From Prado023 sp963818445 (GTDB lineage: Bacteria; Actinomycetota; Actinomycetes; S36-B12; CAIYMF01), in contig CAWFSG010000012.1 in the NCBI GenBank assembly GCA_963818445.1, forward strand, positions 62,001 to 126,000: DNA of 64,000 nt. The letters run 5' to 3'. The position numbers and the translations under genes are program-made. The stretch's first letter is position 1, and each line of letters begins with the position of its first letter. The notes below the pieces were generated by a model. It was not told where the DNA came from. It made no database searches and was given only the letters and a program-made list of their open reading frames with translations. Shown in pieces: positions 39,417 to 47,744 of the stretch.

Positions 39417-41651
39417 ATGACGGAGTCCCGCATGACACCAGAGCAGCCCGCCGGCCCGCCCACCGACAGCCCGGAGCAGTCCGGCGGCGCGCTGCATGAC
39501 CCGCACAGCCGCGGAGGCAACCGGTTGCGGCGCTGGCTCGTGCCGGGCCTCATCGTGCTGTTCTGGCTGTTCGTCGTCGGCCCGCTGGGGTCATTCGCGG
39601 GCCAGCTCTCCGACGTCCAGGAGAACGATGCGGCCGGGTTCCTGCCGGCAAGCGCGGAGTCGACCCAGGTGCGCGAGCTCAGCCTCGAGTTCAGCACCAG
39701 CGACACACTGCCCGCGATCATCGTCTACGAGTTCGACTCGGCGATCGGCCCGGAGGAACTCGCCGCGATCTCGACCGACATCGAGGCGATTGCCGAGGTC
39801 CCCGGTGTGACGCAGCCCGTGATCGGGCCGGTCCCCAGCGACGACGGTCTGGCCGTCACCGTGATCGCGAACCTGGAGATCTCCCCCGATCTCGAGCCGG
39901 GAACCGAGGTCGAGGAGATCCGCGCCCTGCTCCTGGACAGCCCGGCCAGGGCCCTCGGTGCCGAGATCTACGTGACGGGCCCGGCCGGCGTCCTGGCCGA
40001 CTTCGCCGAGGCCTTCGGCGAGATCGACGGCATCCTGCTGCTGGTCGCCCTCGGCGTGGTCCTGTTGATCCTGCTGATCGTCTACCGCAGCCCCGTCCTG
40101 CCCGTGATCGTGCTGCTGACCTCGGTCCTGGCCCTGGGCGCAGCCTCCTTCGTGATCTACCAGCTTGCCGCCAACGACGTCATCACCCTCAACGGGCAGA
40201 GCCAGGGGATCCTGTTCATCCTCGTCATCGGGGCCACCACGGACTACTCCCTGCTCCTCGTCGCGCGCTTCCGCGAGGAGCTGCGCCGCACCGAGTACCA
40301 GGTCGATGCGATGCGCGCGACGCTCAGGGGCACCCTCGAGGCGATCCTGGCCTCGGGCGGCACCGTGATCCTGGGCGTGATGACCCTGGTGCTCTCCGAG
40401 CTGAACTCCAACCGGGGCCTCGGGCCGGTCGCAGCGGTCGGGATCGCGTTCGCCATGCTCGCGGCACTGACGTTCCTGCCCGCGGTCCTGGTGATGCTCG
40501 GCCGCAAGGCCTTCTGGCCGGTGCGCCCGAAGCTCGACCTCACCCACCCCCAGTCCCAGGTCACCGGCTTCTGGGCGCGAGTGGCCGCGACCGTGGACCA
40601 CAAGCCGCGGGTGGTGCTGCTCGGCTCCTCGGCCGTCCTGCTGGTCCTGTGCGCATTCGTGCCGATGTTCAAGGCCGAGGGGGTACCACAGTCGGACTTC
40701 TTCCTCGTGTCCGTGGAGTCGACGGAGGGCCAGGACGCACTGGCCCGGCACTTCCCGGCCGGGTCTGGCAGCGAGACGCTGGTGATCGGCCCCCAGGAAC
40801 TGGCCGCTGAGATGACCTCGGTCATCACGGCCAACACGGGTGTCGCCGCCGTCGTCCCCCAGGTGGCCGGCCCGCCCGGGCCGGATTCGCCACCGCTGGT
40901 GGTGGACGGCAACGTGCTGCTCCAGGTGACGCTGGTCGACCAGGCCGACTCCGCGGCTGCCGAGCAGACGGTGGAGCAGCTGCGCTCCGACCTCGACGCG
41001 GTGAGCACCGACGCACTGGTGGGCGGCACGACGGCGATCCAGCTCGACACCAAGGCGGCCGCGCAACGCGACCTGCGGGTGATCATCCCGGCGGTCCTGC
41101 TGGTGACGTTGATCGTGCTGATCCTGCTGCTGCGCGCGATCGTGGCGCCCCTGGTCCTGATCGCCACGGTGGTGGTGTCGTTCGCGGCCACGATCGGGCT
41201 GTCGGCGATCGTGTTCTTCGTGATCCTCGACCTGCCCGGTGCCGATGCGTCGGTGCCGTTGTTCGCGTTCGTGTTCCTGGCCGCCCTGGGCGTGGACTAC
41301 AACATCTTCCTCATGACCCGGGCGCGGGAGGAGACGATCAAGCACGGCAACCGGGCCGGGATGCTGCGCGCCCTGGCCGTCACGGGCGGCGTGATCACGA
41401 GTGCGGGCATCGTGCTGGCCGCCACGTTCAGCGCGCTGGCCCTGCTGCCGCTGCTGTTCCTGTTCGAGATCGCGTTCCTGGTCGCGGCAGGTGTGCTCAT
41501 CGACACCCTCATCGTCCGCTCGCTGGTCGTGCCGTCCGCGGTGATCGTGATCGGGCCACGCACGTGGTGGCCGAGCAGATTGGCTCGGGAGGCCCATCAA
41601 CTCGATGAGGCGGCCGCCCTGGAGGTCGCGATCACGGGCGAGGAGGAGTAG
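39417..41651 (+). CDS. MMPL/RND family transporter
   Basis: Intact 744-residue membrane protein. The architecture is TM1, a large extracytoplasmic loop (about residues 55-200), five or six helices with the MMPL motif GATTDYSLLLVARFREEL, a second TM and loop (about residues 400-545), and a second helix bundle with GVDYNIFLMTRAREE. The paired motifs G-x3-DY are the proton-relay signatures of MmpL/YdfJ transporters. Substrates of the family include lipids and hydrophobic drugs; lipid export would suit an organism with this many lipid genes, but that is inference. Confidence 0.9.
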   Translation: MTESRMTPEQPAGPPTDSPEQSGGALHDPHSRGGNRLRRWLVPGLIVLFWLFVVGPLGSFAGQLSDVQENDAAGFLPASAESTQVRELSLEFSTSDTLPAIIVYEFDSAIGPEELAAISTDIEAIAEVPGVTQPVIGPVPSDDGLAVTVIANLEISPDLEPGTEVEEIRALLLDSPARALGAEIYVTGPAGVLADFAEAFGEIDGILLLVALGVVLLILLIVYRSPVLPVIVLLTSVLALGAASFVIYQLAANDVITLNGQSQGILFILVIGATTDYSLLLVARFREELRRTEYQVDAMRATLRGTLEAILASGGTVILGVMTLVLSELNSNRGLGPVAAVGIAFAMLAALTFLPAVLVMLGRKAFWPVRPKLDLTHPQSQVTGFWARVAATVDHKPRVVLLGSSAVLLVLCAFVPMFKAEGVPQSDFFLVSVESTEGQDALARHFPAGSGSETLVIGPQELAAEMTSVITANTGVAAVVPQVAGPPGPDSPPLVVDGNVLLQVTLVDQADSAAAEQTVEQLRSDLDAVSTDALVGGTTAIQLDTKAAAQRDLRVIIPAVLLVTLIVLILLLRAIVAPLVLIATVVVSFAATIGLSAIVFFVILDLPGADASVPLFAFVFLAALGVDYNIFLMTRAREETIKHGNRAGMLRALAVTGGVITSAGIVLAATFSALALLPLLFLFEIAFLVAAGVLIDTLIVRSLVVPSAVIVIGPRTWWPSRLAREAHQLDEAAALEVAITGEEE

Positions 41652-41751
41652 CAACCCTGGTCAGCGGGTCCGCGGTGCCACCCGCCCCTGACATCGGGCC
41701 GCAGTCGTGCCAGTATTTGCCCGACAGGCAACCACATCGAAGGGAACGACC

Positions 41752-41967
41752 ATGGCCAAGTACGACATCACCACCACCACCCTCGGAGCGTTGATGGAGG
41801 ATCCCGACGTCGTGGCGATCATGGAGAAGCACGCACCGGGTATCACCAGCAACCCGATGCTGGGGATGGCCAAGGGCATGCCGGCCGCACAGGCCATGGG
41901 CATGGCCGGCGGCATGATCGGCCAGGACGCGGTCGAGGCGATCGAGGCCGACGTCTCGGCCCTCTAG
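41752..41967 (+). CDS. small conserved protein, function unknown
   Basis: 71 residues from ATG 41752, preceded by AAGGGA. The sequence starts MAKYDITTTTLGALMEDPDVV and contains IMEKHAPGITSNPMLGMAKGMP, then an Ala/Gly/Met-rich helix and EAIEADVSAL. A similar module is found, to my recollection, at the C-terminus of some glycoside hydrolases and as stand-alone small proteins in actinobacteria. No catalytic residues, signal peptide or membrane helix. A strong hairpin follows immediately, so it is probably a monocistronic transcript. Confidence 0.6.
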   Translation: MAKYDITTTTLGALMEDPDVVAIMEKHAPGITSNPMLGMAKGMPAAQAMGMAGGMIGQDAVEAIEADVSAL

Positions 41968-41982
41968 ACCCGCCAGGACACT

Positions 41983-42027
41983 GAGCGTGGTCACGGGGGT
42001 GCTCCGGCACCTCTCGTGACCACGCTC
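41983..42027 (+). terminator. strong hairpin after small conserved gene
   Basis: GAGCGTGGTCACG at 41983-41995 pairs perfectly over 13 bases with 42015-42027. Inside the 19-base loop, GGTGC and GCACC form a second stem with TCCG at the tip. A further perfect hairpin, CTCGCC-gtcc-GGCGAG, follows at 42035-42050. No long T-run is present, which is common for actinobacterial terminators. Confidence 0.6.
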
Positions 42028-42133
42028 CTGTCGTCTCGCCGTCCGGCGAGCTCACGGACCTTCGCCCCTGTCCCCGTGGATCCCACGCGGGCAGTCTGGA
42101 GCTGACGGGGGAACGTGGGCGGAGGAGGACGGC

Positions 42134-42484
42134 ATGCAATCGCAGGCAGTGCAGCCGCAACACAGTCGTATCCCCCGGTTCTTCCGCACCCCCTCGACCC
42201 GGCTCGGGTGGCTGGCAACCGCCGGCTCGCTGGGTGCGATCGTCCTCGTGGTCGTGATCAACCTCCTGTCCGAGCAGGGTCCGGGGCCGCTGGACGACTC
42301 CCCGTTGTGGTGGTCGGTGTTCGCCGTGGGGATGTTGGTCTGCATGCTCAGCTCCGGGGTCGTGGGGCTGATCGCCGTGGTTCGCAGGCACGAGCGTTCC
42401 TGGATGGTGATCGTGCCCTGCGGACTGGTGCTCCTGGTCGTCGTCGCCGAGCTGGCCCAGGGCCTTGCCGAACTCCTCTCCTGA
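42134..42484 (+). CDS. small integral membrane protein, function unknown
   Basis: 116 residues with three predicted membrane helices (LATAGSLGAIVLVVVINLL, WWSVFAVGMLVCMLSSGVVGLIAVV and MVIVPCGLVLLVVVAELA) and a short basic N-terminus. No family recognised. It lies between the tandem hairpins and the convergent pentapeptide-repeat gene, so it is probably transcribed alone. Confidence 0.55.
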   Translation: MQSQAVQPQHSRIPRFFRTPSTRLGWLATAGSLGAIVLVVVINLLSEQGPGPLDDSPLWWSVFAVGMLVCMLSSGVVGLIAVVRRHERSWMVIVPCGLVLLVVVAELAQGLAELLS

Positions 42485-42529
42485 TCGAGCCACTCGAACC
42501 CGACGGAATCCGCTCCTCACCGAGGGGAA

Positions 42530-43168
42530 TCACACCGGCCAGGGACCGATCGTGATCCCCGCCGCCTGGGCCAATGCGGGAGCCAGGTCGAGGAGCTGCT
42601 CGGCGGAGATGATCGCCCCACCAAGGCTCTCGACCCCGTCGACGCGGTCGATGCGCGCGCCCCGGAGGTCCACCTGATCCAGGTCAGCATGGACCACGAC
42701 CAACTCGCCGATCGCGCAGCCGGCGAGGCTCACTCGTCGCGCCTTCGCCCCGGCGAGGTCGAGGGTCCCGATCCGGCAGTCGTGCATCACCACATCGGTC
42801 AGGGTCGCGTCCCGCAGGTTGACGTACCCGAGTTGGGCGCCTGCCACAGTGACCGCATCGAGCACCCCACCTGCCAGATCCCATGCACCGATCCGGCCAC
42901 CGTCCACCGCGACGGAACGCCAGGTGGAGTCAGCGCCGACCACCTGCGTGATGTCCGGCTCGGTGAGTCGTGAGTCGATCAGCCGCGCCTGGTCGAGCAC
43001 CAACTCGGCGACATCCGTGAGGTGAACGTGGCACTCACGAAGGCTCACCCGGGTCCAGCCCAATCGAGCCAGGTGCTCACCGACGATCTCCTCGGCCTCC
43101 CGGACGTCCTCCGCCTCGACATCGGATGCGGAGGCCGGTTCGAGCTGGTGCGCATCAGGACCGATCAT
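42530..43168 (-). CDS. pentapeptide repeat protein
   Basis: Intact 212-residue protein. From about residue 50 on it is built of degenerate A(D/N)LXX units (LDQARLIDSRLTE, LGYVNLRDATLTDVVMHDC, LDLAGAKARRVSLAGCAI, LDQVDLRGARIDRVDG), which fold as a right-handed quadrilateral beta-helix. Such proteins include gyrase-protecting DNA mimics (Qnr/MfpA) and many of unknown role; the N-terminal 50-residue acidic helix region is not typical of Qnr. Its ATG overlaps the stop of an upstream coding fragment (ATGA). Confidence 0.8.
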   Translation of the reverse strand: MIGPDAHQLEPASASDVEAEDVREAEEIVGEHLARLGWTRVSLRECHVHLTDVAELVLDQARLIDSRLTEPDITQVVGADSTWRSVAVDGGRIGAWDLAGGVLDAVTVAGAQLGYVNLRDATLTDVVMHDCRIGTLDLAGAKARRVSLAGCAIGELVVVHADLDQVDLRGARIDRVDGVESLGGAIISAEQLLDLAPALAQAAGITIGPWPV

Positions 43169-43311
43169 CGGTCAGGCTCCGATCGGAAGGCCGTGACCAG
43201 GCCTCGGGGCGCCTGCCGGACCCACGACTCGGTGATCAGCTCACGCAGGTGCTCCACGTCGTCCCAGTTGGCCACCTGGTGACGGTACTGCCAATGGCCG
43301 CATCGACACCA
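43165..43311 (-). pseudogene. MmcQ/YjbR-like C-terminal fragment
   Basis: A minus-strand frame ending in an ATGA overlap with the pentapeptide gene reads GHWQYRHQVANWDDVEHLRE and then LITESWVRQAPRGLVTAF. The pattern resembles the C-terminus of MmcQ/YjbR DNA-binding-like proteins. There is no start: the frame opens after a TGA. It is either a truncated gene or one further broken by an indel upstream. Low confidence in the family call. Confidence 0.35.
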
Positions 43312-43445
43312 CGAAACCCCACTTCAACAGCCCGGACGAGTAGGTCTCGCGATTCACCCTCCCGCGCCTCAGGATCTCTGGGTGGGCGCGTACTGTCGGA
43401 ATCGGCGACATGACGTTCCGGTCGACCCGATTCGGAGGTGCTGTG

Positions 43446-44330
43446 ATGGCGTACCGGTTCAATCCCCCGCCCGGATGGCAGGTTGCTGAGGGCTTCACTC
43501 CCGGCAACGACTGGCGACCCGACCCCGCCTGGCCGGCGGCGCCGGAGGGCTGGGAGTTCTGGGTCGCCGTCCCCGACGCCCCGCCACCCCCACCTCCTCC
43601 GGGACCGCCGTCGGCCGACCACTCGACGGCCGAGCCGTCCCCCGGAACCGCGACCACTGCAACCGCGAGCGCCAAGATGAGTGGCATGTTCAAGTCGCTG
43701 AAGTCCAAGGCCCAGGACGAGGACTGGATGGGGAAGGCCAAGTCGGCCGCGACCCAGGCGACCGCAACCGCGCAGCAGGCTGCGGGCCAAGCCACCGCCC
43801 AGGCCAAGCAGCGGGACCAGGCCACGCTGGACAAGGCGGGACCGCTGCCCGAGGGAGCCCTCTGGCGAGGCGTCAGCCACGATGCGGGCCGGAACTCGCT
43901 CGTCACCCTGTACCCCGACCGCATCGAGCGGACCAAGCCGACCAGCCGGATGTCGCTGACGGGGATGCTGGCCGGTGGGCCGGAGGACGTCGAGGTCATC
44001 CCGATGAAGTCCGTCTCGTCGGTGCAGGCGCGCAGGGGTGCGTGGTACCACGACGTGACCGTCTTCGCGTCGGGGAACACCATCGTGTTCTCCGTGGACG
44101 CCGCCGACGCCGAGAAGCTGCGGAGCCTGATCATGGACCAGGTGCTGGGAGGTTCTGCCCACGCGGCTGCACCGGCCGCTGCCGCGCCGGCCGCACCGGC
44201 TGCCCCGGAGGCACCCTCGGGCGACGCCCTCATCGAGCAGATCCGCAAGCTTGGGGAGCTCCGCGACGCGGGGATCCTGACCCCCGAGGAGTTCGAGTCG
44301 AAGAAGGCCGACCTGCTCGGCCGCCTCTGA
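43446..44330 (+). CDS. SHOCT-domain protein with proline-rich and PH-like regions
   Basis: 294 residues, no signal peptide. Order: an N-terminal region with a FNPPPGW/PAAPEGWEFWV repeat like the DUF2510-type tryptophan motif, a proline tract, an Ala/Gln/Lys-rich coiled segment, and a beta-rich PH-like domain (LVTLYPDRIERTKPTSR to FSVDAADAEKL). An Ala/Pro linker and a C-terminal SHOCT domain (LIEQIRKLGELRDAGILTPE) follow. GGAGG lies upstream of ATG 43446. SHOCT domains are oligomerisation modules often found with membrane or PH-like partners; the role is unknown. Confidence 0.75.
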   Translation: MAYRFNPPPGWQVAEGFTPGNDWRPDPAWPAAPEGWEFWVAVPDAPPPPPPPGPPSADHSTAEPSPGTATTATASAKMSGMFKSLKSKAQDEDWMGKAKSAATQATATAQQAAGQATAQAKQRDQATLDKAGPLPEGALWRGVSHDAGRNSLVTLYPDRIERTKPTSRMSLTGMLAGGPEDVEVIPMKSVSSVQARRGAWYHDVTVFASGNTIVFSVDAADAEKLRSLIMDQVLGGSAHAAAPAAAAPAAPAAPEAPSGDALIEQIRKLGELRDAGILTPEEFESKKADLLGRL

Positions 44331-44606
44331 GCCCGCGCGGTTGGCCTCGCCGGCCTTCACCCCCGCCGACGACGCCGACCTCGCACGAGAGATGGGTCCC
44401 GGTCCGCGCGTTCCGGGCCACCATGGCCAGCGCCTGCGCATTGCCCGCCGCATGTGACCGGCAACTCGCGAGAGACCGGACACCTGGCCGGGAACGCCCG
44501 ACCTCGGGTCGTTGAGGGCGAGTACCTGGTCAGCGCCTGGGGCGCCTCGTCTCCCCGAGGGCCTCCGCGGTCGACAGCGCGAGGACGGTGGTGGTTGGCT
44601 CCTGCC

Positions 44607-45194
44607 ATGACGACCGTTGCCCTGTTCCCCTCCGTGCTCGGTATCCGTGCCGGCGTCCTCGACGCCGCCGAGCGCCTGCGCAAGGACGGTCATGAGGTGC
44701 TGGTCGTGGACCTGTACGAGGGCCGAACCTTCGACGACTACGAACCGGCGATGGCCCACGCGGAGCAGGAGCTCGGGCACGCCGAACTCCTGCGCCGTGC
44801 GCGGGCGGCGGTCGCCGACCTGCCTGACGGGTTCGTGTCCGCGGGCTTCTCGCTCGGGTGCGTGATGGCCGTCCACGTCGCCACCGAGCGCGCGGTGTCC
44901 GGCGTGCTCATGATCGCCGGCGCCCTGCCGGCCTCGGCCTTCGGAGCCGACGCCCGGTGGCCCGCGGGCGTGCCGGCCCAGACCCACTCCACGCTCGACG
45001 ACCCGTGGCGCGAGCAGGAGATGATCGACCAGGCAGTCCTCGAGGTGCAGGAGGCGGGCGGCACCCTCGAGGTCTTCGACTACCCCGGCGCCGGGCACCT
45101 GTTCACCGACCCCTCGCTACCCGCAGAGTACGACCCCGTCGGCACGGAGCTGCTCTGGAGTCGCGTTCTGCCGTTCGTGGGCGCCTGCGGCTGA
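44607..45194 (+). CDS. dienelactone hydrolase family protein
   Basis: Intact 195-residue alpha/beta hydrolase of the DLH type. The nucleophile elbow reads SAGFSLGCVMA, with Ser where classical dienelactone hydrolase has Cys. The acid is in the THSTLDDPW segment and the histidine in PGAGHLFTDP. The length is slightly short of the usual 230 residues. ATG 44607 is the first codon of the recognisable fold. Substrate unknown. It lies 119 bases upstream of the phosphofructokinase gene. Confidence 0.8.
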   Translation: MTTVALFPSVLGIRAGVLDAAERLRKDGHEVLVVDLYEGRTFDDYEPAMAHAEQELGHAELLRRARAAVADLPDGFVSAGFSLGCVMAVHVATERAVSGVLMIAGALPASAFGADARWPAGVPAQTHSTLDDPWREQEMIDQAVLEVQEAGGTLEVFDYPGAGHLFTDPSLPAEYDPVGTELLWSRVLPFVGACG

Positions 45195-45313
45195 GCGCCG
45201 CCGGGTGCGGGCGCCCGGTGGGGCGCAACACGAACGTAACGGGCCCGACTTCGCCGTTGGACGCCCGACCGACACAATGGTGCAGGTCGTCCCCGAGCCA
45301 GTGAGGTGCGTTG

Positions 45314-46447
45314 GTGTCACGCAAGAAGCCCAAGCGGATCGGGATCCTGACCGCCGGCGGGGACAGCCCCGGGCTCAACGCGGCGATCCGCGGCGTGGGC
45401 AAGACGGCGATCGGCCACTACGGGATGGAACTGATCGGCTTCCGGGACGGCATCACGGGGCTGGCGCAGGACCGGCACGTGCCGCTGGACAGCGCCGCGT
45501 TGTCGGGGATCCTCACCCGAGGGGGAACGATCCTGGGGACCAGCCGCGACAAGGTCCACCGGATGGAGGTCGACGGTGAGGTCCGCGACATGGTGCCCAC
45601 CGTCGTGGCGAACTACGACAAGGCGGGGTTGGACGGCCTGATCGTGATCGGCGGAGGGGGCACGGCGAAGAACGCCCTACGGCTGCAGGCGGCCGGACTC
45701 AACGTCCTGACCCTGCCCAAGACGATCGACAACGACATCTTCGGCACCGACACGAGCTTTGGCTTCGCCACCGCGACCGAGATCGCCACGGAGGCGATCG
45801 ACCGGGTCCACAGCACGGCGCACAGCCACCACCGGATCATCCTCACCGAGGTCATGGGGCACCGGGCCGGATGGCTCACGCTGGCCTCCGGGCTCGCCGG
45901 CGGCGCGGACGTCATCCTGATCCCAGAGATTCCCTACTCGGTCGAGAAGGTTGCCGAGACCATCCGGGCGCGCACGGCGCGGGGCAGCTCGTTCAGTGTG
46001 GTCGCGGTCGCTGAGGGTGCGCGCGACGCCGACGACACCGCCGACTACGAGGCCGCGCGGCTCCTGGTGAAGGCCGCCAAGACGCCCGAGGCCTCGCGCG
46101 CGGCGAAGGCCCACCTGGCCCATGTGGAGGACTCCCAGCGCGAGCACACCTTCCGCCTGGCCCGCGAGCTGGAGGCCGCGACGGGCCTGGAGACGCGCGT
46201 GACCATCCTGGGTTACGTGCAGCGCGGCGGGGCACCGTGTGCCGCAGACCGGCTTCTCGCGACCCGCCTCGGCGCGGCGGCCGCCGACCTGGTCGCCCAG
46301 GGCGAGTACGGCTACATGGTCGCCGCCCGGGGTGAGAGCGCGGTGCCCATCCATCTGACGGAGGTCGCCGGCAAGGTCAAGCTCGTCCCCCCGGACCACG
46401 AATGGGTCGCCGCCGCCCGCAAGGTCGGCACGGGACTCGGCGACTGA
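45314..46447 (+). CDS. pfkA: 6-phosphofructokinase (ATP- or PPi-dependent)
   Basis: Intact 377-residue PfkA-superfamily enzyme phosphorylating fructose-6-phosphate. Motifs: TAGGDSPGLNAAIRG, VIGGGGTAKNALRL, the catalytic block PKTIDNDIFGTDTSFGF, EVMGHRAGW and GYVQRGGAPCAADR. The usual GGDG(S) of ATP enzymes, or GGDD of PPi enzymes, is here GGGGT, and Lys precedes TIDND as in PPi-type and mixed-group enzymes, so the phosphate donor is uncertain. GTG 45314 is chosen; a TTG codon directly before it is the alternative. With the class I aldolase 1.3 kb away it supplies lower glycolysis. Confidence 0.88.
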   Translation: MSRKKPKRIGILTAGGDSPGLNAAIRGVGKTAIGHYGMELIGFRDGITGLAQDRHVPLDSAALSGILTRGGTILGTSRDKVHRMEVDGEVRDMVPTVVANYDKAGLDGLIVIGGGGTAKNALRLQAAGLNVLTLPKTIDNDIFGTDTSFGFATATEIATEAIDRVHSTAHSHHRIILTEVMGHRAGWLTLASGLAGGADVILIPEIPYSVEKVAETIRARTARGSSFSVVAVAEGARDADDTADYEAARLLVKAAKTPEASRAAKAHLAHVEDSQREHTFRLARELEAATGLETRVTILGYVQRGGAPCAADRLLATRLGAAAADLVAQGEYGYMVAARGESAVPIHLTEVAGKVKLVPPDHEWVAAARKVGTGLGD

Positions 46448-46513
46448 GGGTCCTGGCGCGACGACGGCCCAGGAACCGGGAGCGTGGGAGAATCGCACAC
46501 AGGCGGTGGAGCA

Positions 46514-47326
46514 ATGCGGATCCGGATCGGGTACCAGCTGACGTTCGAGTTGGAGCAGTCCACTCCGATGATCGTGGTCCTCAACGTGCACTACAGCCGG
46601 TCCTCGGACCTGGTGGCACCCGACACGATGATCACCTCGCCGGCGACTCCCTTCACCTCGTACCGCGACACCTTCGGCAACTGGTGCAACCGGATCACGG
46701 CCCCAGCGGGCACCTTCCAGATCCGCGCCGACACGGTCATCAGCGACCACGGACTGCCTGATGAGGTGCCCTCCTCGGCGCGCCAGCACCCGGTGGAGGA
46801 GCTGCCCGAGGATGTCCTGGTCTTCCTGTTGCCCAGTCGCTATGCCGACAGCGACCGCCTTGCCGACCTGGCCTGGGACCTCTTCGGCAGCGCCGAGCCG
46901 GGTTGGCCCCGGGTCCAGGCCATCAACGAGTGGGTGCACAACCACATCACCTTCGGCTACCAGTGGGCCCGATCCAGCAAGACTGCCTGGGACGCCTACC
47001 AGGAGGGCCAGGGCGTGTGCCGCGACTACGCCCACCTCGGGATCGCGTTCTGCCGGGCCCTGAACATCCCCGCGCGCTACTGCACCGGATACGTCGCCGG
47101 CGTCGAGCTGGCGACACCTGAGGAGCCGATGGACTTCTCGGGCTGGTTCGAGGTCTATCTCGACGATCGCTGGCTCACGGTCGACCCACGGAATCTGAAC
47201 CCCATGACGGGCCGGATCCTGATCGCGCGAGGCCGCGACGCCGCCGACGTGGCGATCGCCACGAGCTTCGGGCCCAACATCCTCAGCGACTTCCGGGTGT
47301 GGGCCCGCGAGCAGGTGTCCCCCTGA
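46514..47326 (+). CDS. transglutaminase-like cysteine peptidase family protein
   Basis: Intact 270-residue protein. An N-terminal beta-sandwich (RIRIGYQLTFELEQSTPM) is followed by a transglutaminase-like core with the catalytic cysteine in GQGVCRDYAHLGIAFCRAL and the Asp region WLTVDPRNLNP. The usual histidine position before WFE reads DFSGWFEVY, with Ser instead of His. The family acts as amidases, proteases or ligases in bacteria; no secretion signal is present, so it is cytosolic. Its ATG lies 66 bases after pfkA on the same strand. Confidence 0.8.
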   Translation: MRIRIGYQLTFELEQSTPMIVVLNVHYSRSSDLVAPDTMITSPATPFTSYRDTFGNWCNRITAPAGTFQIRADTVISDHGLPDEVPSSARQHPVEELPEDVLVFLLPSRYADSDRLADLAWDLFGSAEPGWPRVQAINEWVHNHITFGYQWARSSKTAWDAYQEGQGVCRDYAHLGIAFCRALNIPARYCTGYVAGVELATPEEPMDFSGWFEVYLDDRWLTVDPRNLNPMTGRILIARGRDAADVAIATSFGPNILSDFRVWAREQVSP

Positions 47327-47558
47327 ACCCTGGCCCGGCCAACAGCGAGCTCGTCGGTTGGCCAGGGAGTCGTGCGAACGCTGGCCAGCCGTCACTGGCG
47401 TGCACGGCCGGAAACGATCGTGTAAACAACCACGCCACACCATTGCGGAGCCAACGCCGGGAGTGCCATGGTGAATCGCAGGGCACCGGCCGGGCCCTGC
47501 CAATTGCCCATCCGGACTGACCCATCTAGGACCAGCGCTGGTTCGTGGAGGTGGCGAG

Positions 47559-47717
47559 ATGATCCAGTCACTTCGCAGAAGCCTGGGTGGCCAGGTCAAC
47601 AGGGCCTACTACTCCCTGCTGAGGACGGCTGTGACGCATCTGGTTCCCGAAGCGATCCAGTTCGACGATCAGGATCCCATTCTGACGGCAGGCTTCAACT
47701 CGGCGCACCGACGGTGA
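47559..47717 (+). CDS. short orphan ORF with strong ribosome-binding site
   Basis: 52 codons from ATG 47559, preceded by GGAGGTG at ideal spacing. The product begins MIQSLRRSLGGQVNRAYYSL and contains LLRTAVTHLVPEAIQFDDQ. It is basic at the start and acidic later, without a membrane helix. It ends 27 bases before the convergent aldolase. It is the only coding-like element in the 418-base gap between the transglutaminase-like and aldolase genes; the rest of that gap shows nothing clear. No family recognised. Confidence 0.45.
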   Translation: MIQSLRRSLGGQVNRAYYSLLRTAVTHLVPEAIQFDDQDPILTAGFNSAHRR

Positions 47718-47744
47718 CCCGGCACGTCGGCCACACCGCGCGAC

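Noticed and set aside
37109..39721. 870-codon minus-strand frame opposite glgX
   Set aside because: Antisense shadow of an intact, motif-complete glgX; low-complexity Val/Arg/His composition.
39591..41654. 687-codon minus-strand frame opposite the MMPL gene
   Set aside because: Antisense shadow rich in Gln/Arg/His; the plus strand encodes a clear transporter.
44331..44606. Possible gene in the gap between the SHOCT protein and the dienelactone hydrolase
   Set aside because: Frames there are short, without motifs or ribosome sites; I see nothing supportable.
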